From Acinetobacter zhairuonensis (GTDB lineage Bacteria > Pseudomonadota > Gammaproteobacteria > Pseudomonadales > Moraxellaceae), in contig NZ_JAKVIM010000001.1 of assembly GCF_022601715.1 (NCBI RefSeq), positions 309,926 to 373,925 on the forward strand: a stretch of DNA of 64,000 bases, read 5' to 3'. How positions within the stretch are numbered: position 1 is the first letter of the stretch; each line of letters opens with the position of its first letter. Shown piece after piece: positions 47,941-57,771 of the stretch. A program made the position numbers and the translations under genes. The notes beneath the pieces were generated by a model. That model was not told the origin of the DNA. It ran no database searches and saw only the letters and a list, made by a program, of their open reading frames with translations.

Positions 47941-48446
47941 ATAGATAAGAAGTTAAAAGGTGCTGTAGTTATAGATGGGGGGATGGCTGGATTAGCATTC
48001 ACCACTCAATCACCACCCAATTGGTTTAAAAGCCAAATTTAGAGGTCCATTTATTTGAAGCGGCAGCCCAGTTTTCTGAAATTAGGATGTGTATTTCCTT
48101 TGGTGCCAATGCGTTCAAAGCAATTCAACTTTGGGGATTAGCGGGTGGATATGAAAGTATTGTCGATAAAGGTAAAAGTACCATTTATAGATATCTATTC
48201 GATGTCGTAACCAATTCGTGTCTCTTGGACACGTTGCCTCCGCGTGACATAACAGTCTATGAGCGTAATAGTGAAGTGAAAGAGTTTGAACTGCCGTTTG
48301 CGTTGAAACCGTTAAATGTCAGTGCCAATGGTATAACCATTGCGATGACTTGGAAGTGCGCACGTGGGTTATCCAAAGTATTCAAAACATTTTCCAACGT
48401 TTGTAGGAGCGTACAAAATAATCTTAAATCTAATTTTGAATTTTGA
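47941..48446 (+). pseudogene. Degenerate FAD-dependent monooxygenase (salicylate-hydroxylase type)
   Basis: The first frame reads KGAVVIDGGMAGLAFTTQ, a Rossmann GxGxxG whose first Gly is Asp, and ends at a TAG. After a frameshift, LEVHLFEAAAQFSEIRMCIS and FGANAFKAIQLWGLAGGYES follow, matching the N-terminal region of class A flavoprotein monooxygenases (FEAAPxFxEIGAGVSFGPNA). The FAD-binding GAG has become RMC. The frame runs 119 codons from 48087 and then loses similarity. Only about a third of the normal 400 residues remain, so the gene is dead and truncated. Confidence 0.8.
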
Positions 48447-48612
48447 GCGTTATGCTTGAGTCACATTCGGTGTGCAGCAACGCACTGCAAAACCATGCAG
48501 AAAAAACCTGAAATATGTCGCAGAAAAGCATTGTTCAATGCTTAAAAATTGTGAATACTCATGCCCGCAAAATTCAGGTTGTAAGATTATCTTTTGGGGT
48601 TAGGCAATTACT

Positions 48613-50832
48613 GTGAATACGTATCCATTTTCATTTTCTCGACTACAAAAAACATTGCTGGCAGTTGGTTCATTTTCATGTATTGGACTCAGTTCAGCAT
48701 TAACACATGCAGCAGATGAAACTGATACACAGCAATTGGCAACCATTACTGTCACTGCGGAAAGCGCAGAAACGGCATATTATCAACCGAAAGTGAATTT
48801 ATCGGGTTTTACTCAGCAAAACATTGCAGAAATTCCAGCCTCGATTCGCACCGTTACAGCGGCACTTATTGCAGATCAACATGCCAAAACCTTAACTGAT
48901 GTGGTCAAAAATGATGCTGCGGTTGGCGATGGCTATGCACCAATTGGTTATTATCAAAACTTTGTGATGCGTGGTTTTAGCTTAAATGCGGGATCAAGTT
49001 ATCTCATGAATGGCAACCTGTTGCGCGGTGAGCAAAATGTTGCGCTTGAAAACAAAGAGCAGGTCGAAATTTTAAAGGGAATCAGTGCGATTCAAAGTGG
49101 GATGTCGACACCAGGAGGTGTAGTCAACTACGTGACCAAGCGTCCGAAAGATATTCGCTCCATTACTGTTGAAGGAGATAGTCATGGCGGTAATCGTGTA
49201 GCGACCGATTTAGGTGGTCTACTTGGAGATCAGCAGCAGTTTGGTTATCGATTGAATGTTGCAAAAGAAGAAATTCATCCATATGTAGACCATGCGGATG
49301 GTCAGCGACTGTTTGGTTCTCTGGCTTTGGACTGGAAAGTTTCAGATCGATCCAAACTTGAATTTGATATTGAATCACAACGTCAGCGTCAACGCTCTGT
49401 GCCAGGTTATCAGTTACTTGATGGTACAACCGTGCCGACTGGTGTGGAATGGGATCGATTACTTGGCTACCAAAGCTGGGGCAAACCTGTCACCAATGAA
49501 AGCTTTAATACAGGTTTAAAATACACCTACAAGTTCAATGACAGCTGGGCCGCAAATGTGGCTGCATCACACAGCCGTGTGGTGGTAGATGACTACTCAG
49601 CATTTCCATGGGGATGCTACAGCAGCATTTGCCAATATACTGGTTTGGGCAATACCTTTGACCAAAATGGCAATTACGATATTTATGATTTCCGTAGTCC
49701 CAATGACACCTATTTGACCAATCAAGTGAAAACGGGGCTCAACGGTCAATTTAATACAGGAACTTGGCAACATCACCTCAGTTTAGAATTGTCACAGACA
49801 TATAAACGTCGTGCTCAATATGATGCGATTTTTCAACCCGTAAGCGATGCTTTTGAAGCTACAGGGAATATGAATAGTGATCCTATTGAATATATTCCGA
49901 GTGAAAAAACCTTAGGTAATCATTACAAATCATTAAATAGTGAACAAACTGCTTTAAACCTATTGGATCAAATTGACTTTAATACTCAATGGTCAGTGCT
50001 GTTAGGCGGTAAGTTGCTGCATTTAGATGAGAAGGCGTATGCAGCGGACGGCAGACAAATCCGCGACACTAATTTTAACCGTTTCTTGCCACAAATGGCG
50101 GTGATGTATCAACCGTGGGAACGTACCCATGTCTATGCATCTTATGCCAAAGGCTTAAGTGATGGAGGACAGGCGCCGTGGATGGCATTTGGTAATGCGG
50201 ATAAAGGTATTGAAGGGAATGCAGGTGTGACTTTAGCACCTGTTCATTCAACCCAATATGAACTGGGAATTAAACAACAATGGCAGGCAATGTTGTTTAC
50301 CGCAGCCGTATTTGATTTAACACAAGACAATCAATATACCAATTCAGATAATTACTACTTGACTGAAGGTGAACAGCATAATTTAGGTTTGGAGTTAGGC
50401 TTGCAAGGTCGCTTGGCTGAAAATCTTGATATGACTTCGACTTTGGCATTGATCCGTTCACGTTTAACAGGAGTTGATGTCGCCGAATATCAAGGGCATC
50501 AAACTCAGAATGTACCGACTGTCCGTTTCGCAAGTCATCTATCATATAGCTTGCCGCAAGTAGACGGTTTACGCCTATTGGCAGGGTTGCAGTACAGCAG
50601 CAGCAAATATGCCAACAAGGTAGGTTCAGTTAAAGTTCCGAGTTATACCGTATTTGATGTGGGTTCAGCTTATAACTTCCGTGCCTATGGTTATGACAAT
50701 ACCTTGCGTCTAAATGTGGATAATCTGTTCAATAAAAAATACTGGCGTGATGCAGGCAGCTTCGCTGGAGATGACTATTTATTCCTAGGCGCACCGCGTT
50801 CAGCACAATTCTCATGGACGGTAAATTTCTAA
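48613..50832 (+). CDS. TonB-dependent siderophore receptor
   Basis: 739 residues from a GTG at 48613. Signal peptide to about residue 33 (ALTHAA). TonB box LATITVTAES, plug motifs IPASIRTVTAALI, VEILKGISAIQSGMSTPGGVVNYVTKRP, and a barrel ending FSWTVNF. Barrel and plug resemble FhuA/FoxA-type hydroxamate receptors; the ligand is unproven. I see no Fur box in the 165 bp upstream, unlike the first receptor. It is separated from that receptor by the dead monooxygenase. Terminator downstream. Confidence 0.9.
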   Translation: MNTYPFSFSRLQKTLLAVGSFSCIGLSSALTHAADETDTQQLATITVTAESAETAYYQPKVNLSGFTQQNIAEIPASIRTVTAALIADQHAKTLTDVVKNDAAVGDGYAPIGYYQNFVMRGFSLNAGSSYLMNGNLLRGEQNVALENKEQVEILKGISAIQSGMSTPGGVVNYVTKRPKDIRSITVEGDSHGGNRVATDLGGLLGDQQQFGYRLNVAKEEIHPYVDHADGQRLFGSLALDWKVSDRSKLEFDIESQRQRQRSVPGYQLLDGTTVPTGVEWDRLLGYQSWGKPVTNESFNTGLKYTYKFNDSWAANVAASHSRVVVDDYSAFPWGCYSSICQYTGLGNTFDQNGNYDIYDFRSPNDTYLTNQVKTGLNGQFNTGTWQHHLSLELSQTYKRRAQYDAIFQPVSDAFEATGNMNSDPIEYIPSEKTLGNHYKSLNSEQTALNLLDQIDFNTQWSVLLGGKLLHLDEKAYAADGRQIRDTNFNRFLPQMAVMYQPWERTHVYASYAKGLSDGGQAPWMAFGNADKGIEGNAGVTLAPVHSTQYELGIKQQWQAMLFTAAVFDLTQDNQYTNSDNYYLTEGEQHNLGLELGLQGRLAENLDMTSTLALIRSRLTGVDVAEYQGHQTQNVPTVRFASHLSYSLPQVDGLRLLAGLQYSSSKYANKVGSVKVPSYTVFDVGSAYNFRAYGYDNTLRLNVDNLFNKKYWRDAGSFAGDDYLFLGAPRSAQFSWTVNF

Positions 50833-50858
50833 ATCTAGATTTTTAGTTCATTAAAACT

Positions 50859-50894
50859 AGACTGTTTGAGTGTTTCACTTGAGCAGTCTTTTTA
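50859..50894 (+). terminator. Rho-independent terminator after the second receptor
   Basis: AGACTG/CAGTCT outer stem with inner GAGTG/CACTT pairs, T run. Confidence 0.75.
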
Positions 50895-51087
50895 TTTGGG
50901 GGGAATGAAAGATCGCATTTGCTCAAATCAGGTATTTGGCTACTCTGCACTTTTTGAAAATAGAAAAATACAGGTGTGTGATTAGCAGATCTGTAAAACA
51001 CTGAAGAAGCAAATATTTAGTGTACTTGTATCTGTTATATTTTTTCTTTAAAAACTGTACCTACACTTCCTCCATGTGATGCTTAAA

Positions 51088-51234
51088 ATGATGATTAATA
51101 TGAGTTATGAGCAAGCATCGATGGATTTTTTCTTTAAAAAAAATAAGGCATGGTTTGTGTTTTTTATCATCACTGTATATTCATTTCTGGGTTTTTTTAT
51201 TGGCTATGTGATCTGGGAATACGTTTTACAGTAA
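51088..51234 (+). CDS. 48-residue single-pass membrane protein
   Basis: Short ORF in the gap between the receptor and the MocR gene; ATGs at 51079 and 51088 are in frame. The sequence runs MMINMSYEQASMDFFFKKNK, then a strongly hydrophobic helix (about 21-42, AWFVFFIITVYSFLGFFIGY) ending WEYVLQ. Amphipathic start, positive patch and membrane helix look designed rather than random. No clear ribosome-binding site. Family unknown. Confidence 0.45.
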   Translation: MMINMSYEQASMDFFFKKNKAWFVFFIITVYSFLGFFIGYVIWEYVLQ

Positions 51235-51366
51235 AACTGAAGACAGCAAAAAACACAGAATCTAGCCCCAAATGTCTGTTTCAATTGGAAGTTGTTTGAC
51301 GTAAAGAGCAGCAGCTTAGCTCTTCTTCAGCAATTTCAACAATCACGATTGACTCAAGGATGCAGA

Positions 51367-52770
51367 TTATGCCTGCATCGCTGAAATTTGTTCAATCAAG
51401 AGATCGAGTGCCTGAATAATAGTTTCATTCATTTCAAAGGAACAGTTGATGCGAATGTGGTTTTGCTTTTTATTCTTGCGATAAAAGAGAATACTTGGGG
51501 CAATCCCAATATCATTCAGAATCATTTTTTCATAAATACGGCTGCTGTCTACATCTTCAGGCAGTGTCACCCAGAGAAAGTAGCCAGATGGATAATAATG
51601 TACACTGCATTTTTCGGGTAAGTTCTTGCTGAGATATTGATAATATTGAGTTTTAAGTCTTTTTAAAGTCGTACGCAGACCTTTCAAATGTTTTTCATAA
51701 TGACGATGCGAGAGATAATCCACCAGTGCATTTTGAATAAATGAGTTGACAGAAATGGTGCTCATTAATTGTAAATGCTGGATATGTTCTGAAAACTTCC
51801 CTGCATAGACCCAACCCACACGGAAACCCGCACCTAAGGTTTTGGAAAAGGAAGAGCAGTGCAGCACCAGATTCTGCTGGTCATAATATTTCATGGACAG
51901 CGGCTTTTTCTGATCATAATAAAGCTCTTCATAGACATCATCTTCAATCAAATAGATGTCATGTTGATGCAGCAGTTTCGCCAGTTCAAATTTGATTTCA
52001 TCACTAACGGTAAATCCAATCGGGTTATGGCTATTCAGCATCAGCAAGCAGACCTTGATTGGATAGCTTGTGATGGCTTTTTTAAAGGCTTCCAGATCTA
52101 AGCCATGTTCCGGGTGTTCAGGAATGGTGATCACCTTTAAACCGAGATTTTCTGCCGCTTGCCATGCGCCGTAAAACACAGTTTCTTGCAGCAGAATATA
52201 GTCACCTGCTTGGGTCATGGCTCTTAACGACAGATTCAAGGCATCCAGACCACCCGAAGTAATCACAATATCTGAAGGATCGGTGGGAATACCTTGCATG
52301 CAGTAACGTTGCGCAATTAGCTTTCGTAGCTCGTAGTTACCCGGTGGTAAGCTTGGCATTTGCTCATAACCGACACGGTACTTCGCCTGCTGTGCTAAGG
52401 TCTGCATCAGTTTTGGTGAATAAAGCAGTTGGCTATTGGGGAAAGCACTGCCTAAAGGCACAATTTTCTCAGATTGAATGGATTTTAAATATCGAAAAAC
52501 GATTGAGTTAATTTCGATTTTTTCATTCACAACCACTTTTTTCGCGAGGGCAGCTTGTACAGGATTTTCAGCAATGAAGTAGCCTAATTTTTCTTTGGAA
52601 TAGATCAGTCCTTGCGCTTCCAATTCCTGATAAGCATTCATCACGGTAATTAAGCTAAAGCCAGAAATCTCGACTTGTTGTCTTAAAGAGGGCAGTTTCT
52701 CATGCGCTTTCCACGTCCCTGTTTCAATCAGATGTTTTAGGCTTAAGGCGAGTTGTTCTGATTTATACAT
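51367..52770 (-). CDS. MocR-type regulator (GntR HTH plus aminotransferase fold)
   Basis: 467 residues. N-terminal GntR winged helix (about 1-70: KLPSLRQQVEISGFSLITVMNAYQELEAQGLI). C-terminal type-I aminotransferase-like domain with the PLP lysine in CSSFSKTLGAGFRVGW and LLMLNSHNPIGF. Such proteins use PLP as a sensor. The gene follows cydABX on the same strand (72 bp gap), an unusual neighbour. Its target may be an amino-acid or PLP-related gene elsewhere. Confidence 0.9.
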   Translation of the reverse strand: MYKSEQLALSLKHLIETGTWKAHEKLPSLRQQVEISGFSLITVMNAYQELEAQGLIYSKEKLGYFIAENPVQAALAKKVVVNEKIEINSIVFRYLKSIQSEKIVPLGSAFPNSQLLYSPKLMQTLAQQAKYRVGYEQMPSLPPGNYELRKLIAQRYCMQGIPTDPSDIVITSGGLDALNLSLRAMTQAGDYILLQETVFYGAWQAAENLGLKVITIPEHPEHGLDLEAFKKAITSYPIKVCLLMLNSHNPIGFTVSDEIKFELAKLLHQHDIYLIEDDVYEELYYDQKKPLSMKYYDQQNLVLHCSSFSKTLGAGFRVGWVYAGKFSEHIQHLQLMSTISVNSFIQNALVDYLSHRHYEKHLKGLRTTLKRLKTQYYQYLSKNLPEKCSVHYYPSGYFLWVTLPEDVDSSRIYEKMILNDIGIAPSILFYRKNKKQNHIRINCSFEMNETIIQALDLLIEQISAMQA

Positions 52771-52842
52771 AAAGTGTCATGCTCATATGAGAAAGGGATA
52801 GCCGTGATTGCACCGCTATCCGAAGTTTTATTCATTACGTTT

Positions 52843-52965
52843 TTAATAGGCTAGGCTCAGTAGCAGTTTAAAAAAGCCAGCAATTAAGCCTAGGGACAAG
52901 AAACCAAAACACCATAATAATATGAACCATGCTGTAGGGCTCAAACGATTTTGCATTTTTTTCAT
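52843..52965 (-). CDS. cydX: CydX-like small subunit of cytochrome bd (DUF2474 type)
   Basis: 40 residues starting MKKMQNRLSPTAWF, with one transmembrane helix (about 11-34, rich in Leu/Phe/Gly). It starts 14 bp after the cydB stop with AAGGTGA as ribosome-binding site. The short Arg-containing amphipathic start and position match the DUF2474/CydX proteins found after cydAB, which stabilise the oxidase haems. Confidence 0.82.
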   Translation of the reverse strand: MKKMQNRLSPTAWFILLWCFGFLSLGLIAGFFKLLLSLAY

Positions 52966-52979
52966 CAGCTTCACCTTGC

Positions 52980-53984
52980 TTAATGATAGCCTTCATCACC
53001 AATACGCACTTTGTCACGGAATACCCAGTAGGACATAAAGGTGTAAGTCAAGATAATCGGAATCAGAATCACAGCACCAACCAGTGCAAATTTCATGCTC
53101 GATTCAGGCGCTGCTGCTTGCCAGATGGAAACTGAAGGTGGAATGATGTTGGGCCATAAACTAATTACAAAACCTGTAAATGCCAGAAACACCAAACCAA
53201 GCGTTAACACAAAAGGTTGCTTATCTTTTCGCTGCGTACATGCTTTCAAAATAAAACTAGAGCAGATCAGGACTAAAACAGGCACAGGGCTGAAATAGAA
53301 CAGATTTGGCAAGCTAAACCAGCGCTGTGCAATTTCAGGATGGTTGATTGGGGTATAAATACTGACTGCACCAAATACGATGAGCAGCGTGATGATCAGC
53401 TTAGGCATTAGCGTGTACATCTTCGCTTGTAAATCAGCCTCGGTTTTCATGATGAGCCATGCGCAACCTAATGCGCTATACATGATGACCACACCCAAGC
53501 CTACGAACAAAGAGAATGGAGTTAGCCAATCGAGTGGACCGCCACTGTAAATGCCGTTTTGTGTTTCAATCCCTTGAATATACGCTCCAAGAATCACCCC
53601 TTGGAAAAAGCTGGAGAAGAATGAACCCCAAATAAAGGCTTGATCCCATAAGGGTTTACTACGATGGGCTTTAAAGCGAAATTCAAAAGCCACGCCTCGG
53701 AAAATCAAGGCGATCACCATAAAAATGATCGGTAAATACAAGGCAGATAACACGGTGGAGTAGACCAAAGGGAAGGCGGCAAATAGACCTGCACCACCCA
53801 AGACCATCCAAGTTTCATTGCCATCCCAGACTGGGGCAACGGTATTCATCATGACATCACGTTCTGGTTGTCCTTGAATAAATGGAAACAAGATACCAAT
53901 CCCAAGATCAAAGCCATCCATGATCACGTAAATCAATACGCCCAAGCCAATAATCCCGACCCAGATTAATGCAAGATCAATCAT
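52980..53984 (-). CDS. cydB: Cytochrome bd / cyanide-insensitive oxidase subunit II
   Basis: 334 residues from the ATG at 53984, which overlaps the cydA stop by 8 bp and has AAGGAG upstream; the longer frame to 54047 is unsupported. Nine-helix subunit II with the family start MIDLALIWVGIIGLGVLIYV, DGFDLGIG and APVWDGNETWMVL. With CydA it forms the quinol oxidase of the inner membrane. Confidence 0.95.
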   Translation of the reverse strand: MIDLALIWVGIIGLGVLIYVIMDGFDLGIGILFPFIQGQPERDVMMNTVAPVWDGNETWMVLGGAGLFAAFPLVYSTVLSALYLPIIFMVIALIFRGVAFEFRFKAHRSKPLWDQAFIWGSFFSSFFQGVILGAYIQGIETQNGIYSGGPLDWLTPFSLFVGLGVVIMYSALGCAWLIMKTEADLQAKMYTLMPKLIITLLIVFGAVSIYTPINHPEIAQRWFSLPNLFYFSPVPVLVLICSSFILKACTQRKDKQPFVLTLGLVFLAFTGFVISLWPNIIPPSVSIWQAAAPESSMKFALVGAVILIPIILTYTFMSYWVFRDKVRIGDEGYH

Positions 53985-55434
53985 GATGTTTCTCCTTATT
54001 CGAAGGTGTTTGGCTTGTTGAATCATCGACGGATTCTTCGACAGCACTTAAGGGACGCATAGGAGTTTTAAAGTGTCCTGGACCTGCAAGCTGTGAATCG
54101 ACACTGTCGATATGCTCGGGACCTGACTTGATTAATTTCAACATGTAGTAGATGCCTGTACCGAAAACCACGGTGTAGACCAGTACAAAAATAATCAGAC
54201 TGAGACCCACTTGATCTGCGGTGACGGTATGCGATAGACCATCTTGGGTACGAATCACGCCATAAACCACCCAAGGTTGTCTGCCGACCTCCGTAGTGAC
54301 CCAACCTGCAAGCAAGGCAATGTAACCTGTAGGCCCCATAAATGTTGCAAAGCGATGGAACCAGCGGCTCTCATATAAACGGTTTTGCTTACGTAGCCAT
54401 AGGGCAGTCAGAGACATCAACACCATCAGCATGCCGAGTCCCACCATGACGCGGAAACTCCAGAACACCACTGGAACAGGTGGACGATCTTCAGGAGCGA
54501 AGTCTTTTAAGCCTGTAACTTTGCCATCCATAGAATGAGTTAAAATTAAGCTGCCTAAATTCGGAATGCCAATCTCGAGGTTATTACGTTCATTTTCCAT
54601 ATCAGGCAAAGCAAATAGCAGTAACGGCATGCCATGATCATGATTGGTTTCCCAGTGACCTTCAATCGCAGCCAATTTAGTGGGCTGATGTTTCAAGGTA
54701 TTTAGACCATGCTGATCCCCAATGACCACTTGCAGACAAGACGTCACGAGCACCATCCATAGTCCCATAGAGAAGGATTTTTTCACCAGCTCATCACGAC
54801 GACCTTTGAATAAGTGCCATGCGGCTGTCCCAACCACCAATAAGGAAGATACGAGAAACGCTGCAGTTGCCATATGCGCAAAGCGATAGGGGAAGGATGG
54901 ATTAAACACAATTGCCCACCAGTCAGATGGGACAATAATGCCATTTTCGATGGCAAAGCCTTGTGGAGTCTGCATCCAGCTGTTGGAGGATAAAATCCAG
55001 AACATGGAAATACAGGTACCAATCGCAACCATCAAGGTAGCAAAAAAGTGAGCTTTAGGACCGACACGTCCCCATCCGAACAGCATAATGCCGAGAAAAC
55101 CTGCTTCGAGGAAAAAGGCACTCAGCACTTCATAAGCCAATAATGGACCAGTGACTGAACCTGCAATGCGGGAAAACTCACTCCAGTTGGTGCCGAACTG
55201 ATAGGACATGACAATGCCAGATACGACGCCCATGGCAAATGCGACAGCAAAAATTTTGATCCAGTATTTAAATAGATCTTTGTAAATCGGGTTTTGCGTA
55301 CGTAGCCATTTCCATTCTAGTAATGCTAGAAAGCAGGCTAAGCCAATCGAAGTAGCAGGAAAGATAATATGGAATGAAACAGTAAATGCAAACTGTATGC
55401 GCGCGAGCTCTAGCGCGGTTAAACCAAGGCTCAT
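53977..55434 (-). CDS. cydA: Cytochrome bd / cyanide-insensitive oxidase subunit I
   Basis: 485 residues from the ATG at 55434 (GGGGG 5-10 bases upstream; 15 more open codons are unsupported). Quinol oxidase subunit I. The haem-ligand His is seen in FTVSFHIIFPATS, further His in YRFAHM, and GWVTTEVGRQPW is intact. The Q-loop region (HQPTKLAAIEGHWE) is followed by a short rather than long insert, the short-Q-loop type shared with the cyanide-insensitive oxidase CioA. Operon cydA-cydB-cydX. Confidence 0.95.
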   Translation of the reverse strand: MSLGLTALELARIQFAFTVSFHIIFPATSIGLACFLALLEWKWLRTQNPIYKDLFKYWIKIFAVAFAMGVVSGIVMSYQFGTNWSEFSRIAGSVTGPLLAYEVLSAFFLEAGFLGIMLFGWGRVGPKAHFFATLMVAIGTCISMFWILSSNSWMQTPQGFAIENGIIVPSDWWAIVFNPSFPYRFAHMATAAFLVSSLLVVGTAAWHLFKGRRDELVKKSFSMGLWMVLVTSCLQVVIGDQHGLNTLKHQPTKLAAIEGHWETNHDHGMPLLLFALPDMENERNNLEIGIPNLGSLILTHSMDGKVTGLKDFAPEDRPPVPVVFWSFRVMVGLGMLMVLMSLTALWLRKQNRLYESRWFHRFATFMGPTGYIALLAGWVTTEVGRQPWVVYGVIRTQDGLSHTVTADQVGLSLIIFVLVYTVVFGTGIYYMLKLIKSGPEHIDSVDSQLAGPGHFKTPMRPLSAVEESVDDSTSQTPSNKEKHHD

Positions 55435-55726
55435 AGGAACCCCCTTTGCAGAGATAGAGTTCTGAGATTGACTAAACACACACTGTTTATTTCAGTGTTA
55501 TATAAAATTATAGATCGTTTCATCAAAACTACCTACTTTGAATAATTATCCAGATTTTGCAGGACAGGGAATTCAAGAAGTAGGTACAAGAATACGTGAT
55601 AAAAAATATAACAGAGAAAGTCGATAAAAACACTCTGTTATATTCATACAGTGCGATTTTGTAGCTACTGCTGAGTTGAAAAAAAATCAAAAATGTTTGA
55701 AATGAATAAATCTTGATGGTGCGGAC

Positions 55727-56548
55727 ATGTTTGTTACAGAGAGTCTGAATAGAATTCCTGAGCTTGTAGAGCAGGGTGCTTTTTCAGAAAAGTTGCAAAA
55801 GCAACTGATACAGAAATTTGTCAATTTAGAAGCCACCCTACTACGTGCAAAAGTATTACGTGAACTTTCCAAGGCGAAAGTCGATTATATCGTGCAGTCG
55901 GCCATTCAGCAGGAGCAATCAAGCTTAGCTTACTTGTTTTCGCCTTTTATTCTGGGAAATTTAAATCAAACCACCATCTATCATAGCCAAGCAAGCCTAC
56001 CTGTACTGAATCTATTAAACCGTTACTATCAGGCCGAGAAAAAACAGCACATCAAAATGGATGATGTCCTGCAAGCCTTGAATATTTATTTAGATCTGCA
56101 TGATACCGACTTAGACGATGTGGAATTTTTCTATTACGCCTTGCTAAATGCCTTGTGCCGAGCAGATGTCGCCCAGATATATTTAATTACCCATTTAAAG
56201 CTTGATATGAAGAAAATTGCGGCAGTTGAACAGTTTTTTATGATCAAGATTCATGTTATTGCAACGGATCCATTAGACAAAATCATGGACAGCGCTGAAC
56301 TCGACATGCGTCAGTTAATGTTTAAACGCAAAGATCAAAGCTATATCGAATTGTGTGAAAGATTCTCCAATCTTAATGCACAGTTGCTTTCTGTGAGCGG
56401 TCGTTATCATCAACTTCAAGCCAAGCAACTGGTGGAAGATATGTTCTATGCAGAGCATATTTATGAAAAATTATCGGTCTATGCCGAGTATATGCAGACC
56501 TGTATTCAGAATGGTGTGTCAGGGCAGTCGGTGGCTTTATTTGCCTGA
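55727..56548 (+). CDS. Conserved protein of unknown function, all-helical
   Basis: 273 residues, no signal peptide or membrane helix. Helical throughout, Gln/Leu rich (KLQKQLIQKFVNLEATLLRAKVLRELSKAK); a DDVEFFYYALLNALCRADVAQIYLITHL stretch in the middle. No catalytic motif visible. Divergent from cydABX across about 290 bp. Weak ribosome-binding site (GATGG). I do not recognise the family; a regulatory or structural role is possible. Confidence 0.65.
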   Translation: MFVTESLNRIPELVEQGAFSEKLQKQLIQKFVNLEATLLRAKVLRELSKAKVDYIVQSAIQQEQSSLAYLFSPFILGNLNQTTIYHSQASLPVLNLLNRYYQAEKKQHIKMDDVLQALNIYLDLHDTDLDDVEFFYYALLNALCRADVAQIYLITHLKLDMKKIAAVEQFFMIKIHVIATDPLDKIMDSAELDMRQLMFKRKDQSYIELCERFSNLNAQLLSVSGRYHQLQAKQLVEDMFYAEHIYEKLSVYAEYMQTCIQNGVSGQSVALFA

Positions 56549-56700
56549 TCTATTTCAATTTCTATTGAACAGAGGGGAAGCTTTGAGCATGTAATAAGTT
56601 GAAATATATTGCCATTAAATCGCTTATAATCCCATGTGCAAAATCGAAAAAAATGATCGTGCAATGAATGATAAATTGACATGTTTTAAGGAGAATGGTT

Positions 56701-57771
56701 TTGGCCCAACTGCAAGCTGAGGTAGATGTCGTCATTATTGGCGGTGGACAAGCAGCACTTTCAACAGCTTACTTCTTAAAACGGAAAAAGATTTCATTCA
56801 TTATTTTAGATAATCAGCAACATGCAGGTGGTGCATGGTTACATGCTTGGGAGTCACTTCGCCTATTTTCTCCCAATACATGGAGTTCATTATCTGGCTG
56901 GATGATGCCCACAACAGCAGATACTTACCCAACTCGTGATGAAGTGATTGCCTATTTGACCGCATATGAGCAACGTTATCAATTTCCTGTCGTACGCCCA
57001 GTACAAGTCGATCATCTTGAACAGCAGCGTGGCTATTTAGATGTTTATGCGGATGAGCGTTATTGGAAAGCAAAGGCGGTCGTGAGTGCAACGGGGACTT
57101 GGGGACAATCTTATATTCCTAAGTATCAGGGTGTTGAACATTTTGAAGGGCTACAATTACATTCTGCTGATTATGTAAATGCGGAACCGTTTAAAAATAA
57201 ACGTGTTTTAGTGGTGGGTGGTGGAAATTCAGGTGCGCAAATTCTTGCTGAAGTTTCAAAAGTTGCGGAAACCACTTGGGTGACCATGACACCACCACAG
57301 TTTCTGGCAGATGATGTAGACGGTCGAGTCTTGTTCCTTCGAGCAACAGAGCGCTTAAAAGCACAACAAGAAGGTCGCAGTATTGATCAGCCTGTAGGTG
57401 GTCTGGGGGATATTGTGATGATTGATACCGTGAAAGAAGCGAGAGCACGGGGCGTATTACACAGTCGGAAGCCATTTGTGTCATTTCAGCAAAGTGGCGT
57501 GATTTGGTCTGATGATTCTTATCAACAGGTTGATGCAGTGATCTGGTGTACAGGCTTTAAGCCCGCGCTCAATCATTTGAAAAGTCTTGATCTTGTAGAA
57601 CCTAATCAAACAGTTGCTGTGGAAAATGGTCGTTCGATGAAAGTGCCCAATCTATGGTTAGTCGGTTATGGGGAATGGACAGGAATGGCATCTGCGACCT
57701 TAATTGGCGTGTCCAGAACGGCTAGACAAACAGTAGATGAAATAGCGGCTTATTTGGCTGAGTCAGTATAA
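56701..57771 (+). CDS. ArsO-like FAD/NADPH monooxygenase
   Basis: 356 residues from the TTG at 56701. An ATG at 56695 is in frame, but the AAGGAG at 56688-56693 leaves one base before it and seven before the TTG, so the TTG fits better. Two dinucleotide-binding motifs: [13 protein letters not shown] near the start (FAD) and [11 protein letters not shown] mid-protein (NADPH). SATGTWG and [11 protein letters not shown] are typical of the ArsO/YP-type flavin monooxygenases. Family members oxidise small sulfur or nitrogen compounds. No arsenic genes are nearby. It precedes mesX by about 590 bp. Confidence 0.85.
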   Translation: MAQLQAEVDVVIIGGGQAALSTAYFLKRKKISFIILDNQQHAGGAWLHAWESLRLFSPNTWSSLSGWMMPTTADTYPTRDEVIAYLTAYEQRYQFPVVRPVQVDHLEQQRGYLDVYADERYWKAKAVVSATGTWGQSYIPKYQGVEHFEGLQLHSADYVNAEPFKNKRVLVVGGGNSGAQILAEVSKVAETTWVTMTPPQFLADDVDGRVLFLRATERLKAQQEGRSIDQPVGGLGDIVMIDTVKEARARGVLHSRKPFVSFQQSGVIWSDDSYQQVDAVIWCTGFKPALNHLKSLDLVEPNQTVAVENGRSMKVPNLWLVGYGEWTGMASATLIGVSRTARQTVDEIAAYLAESV

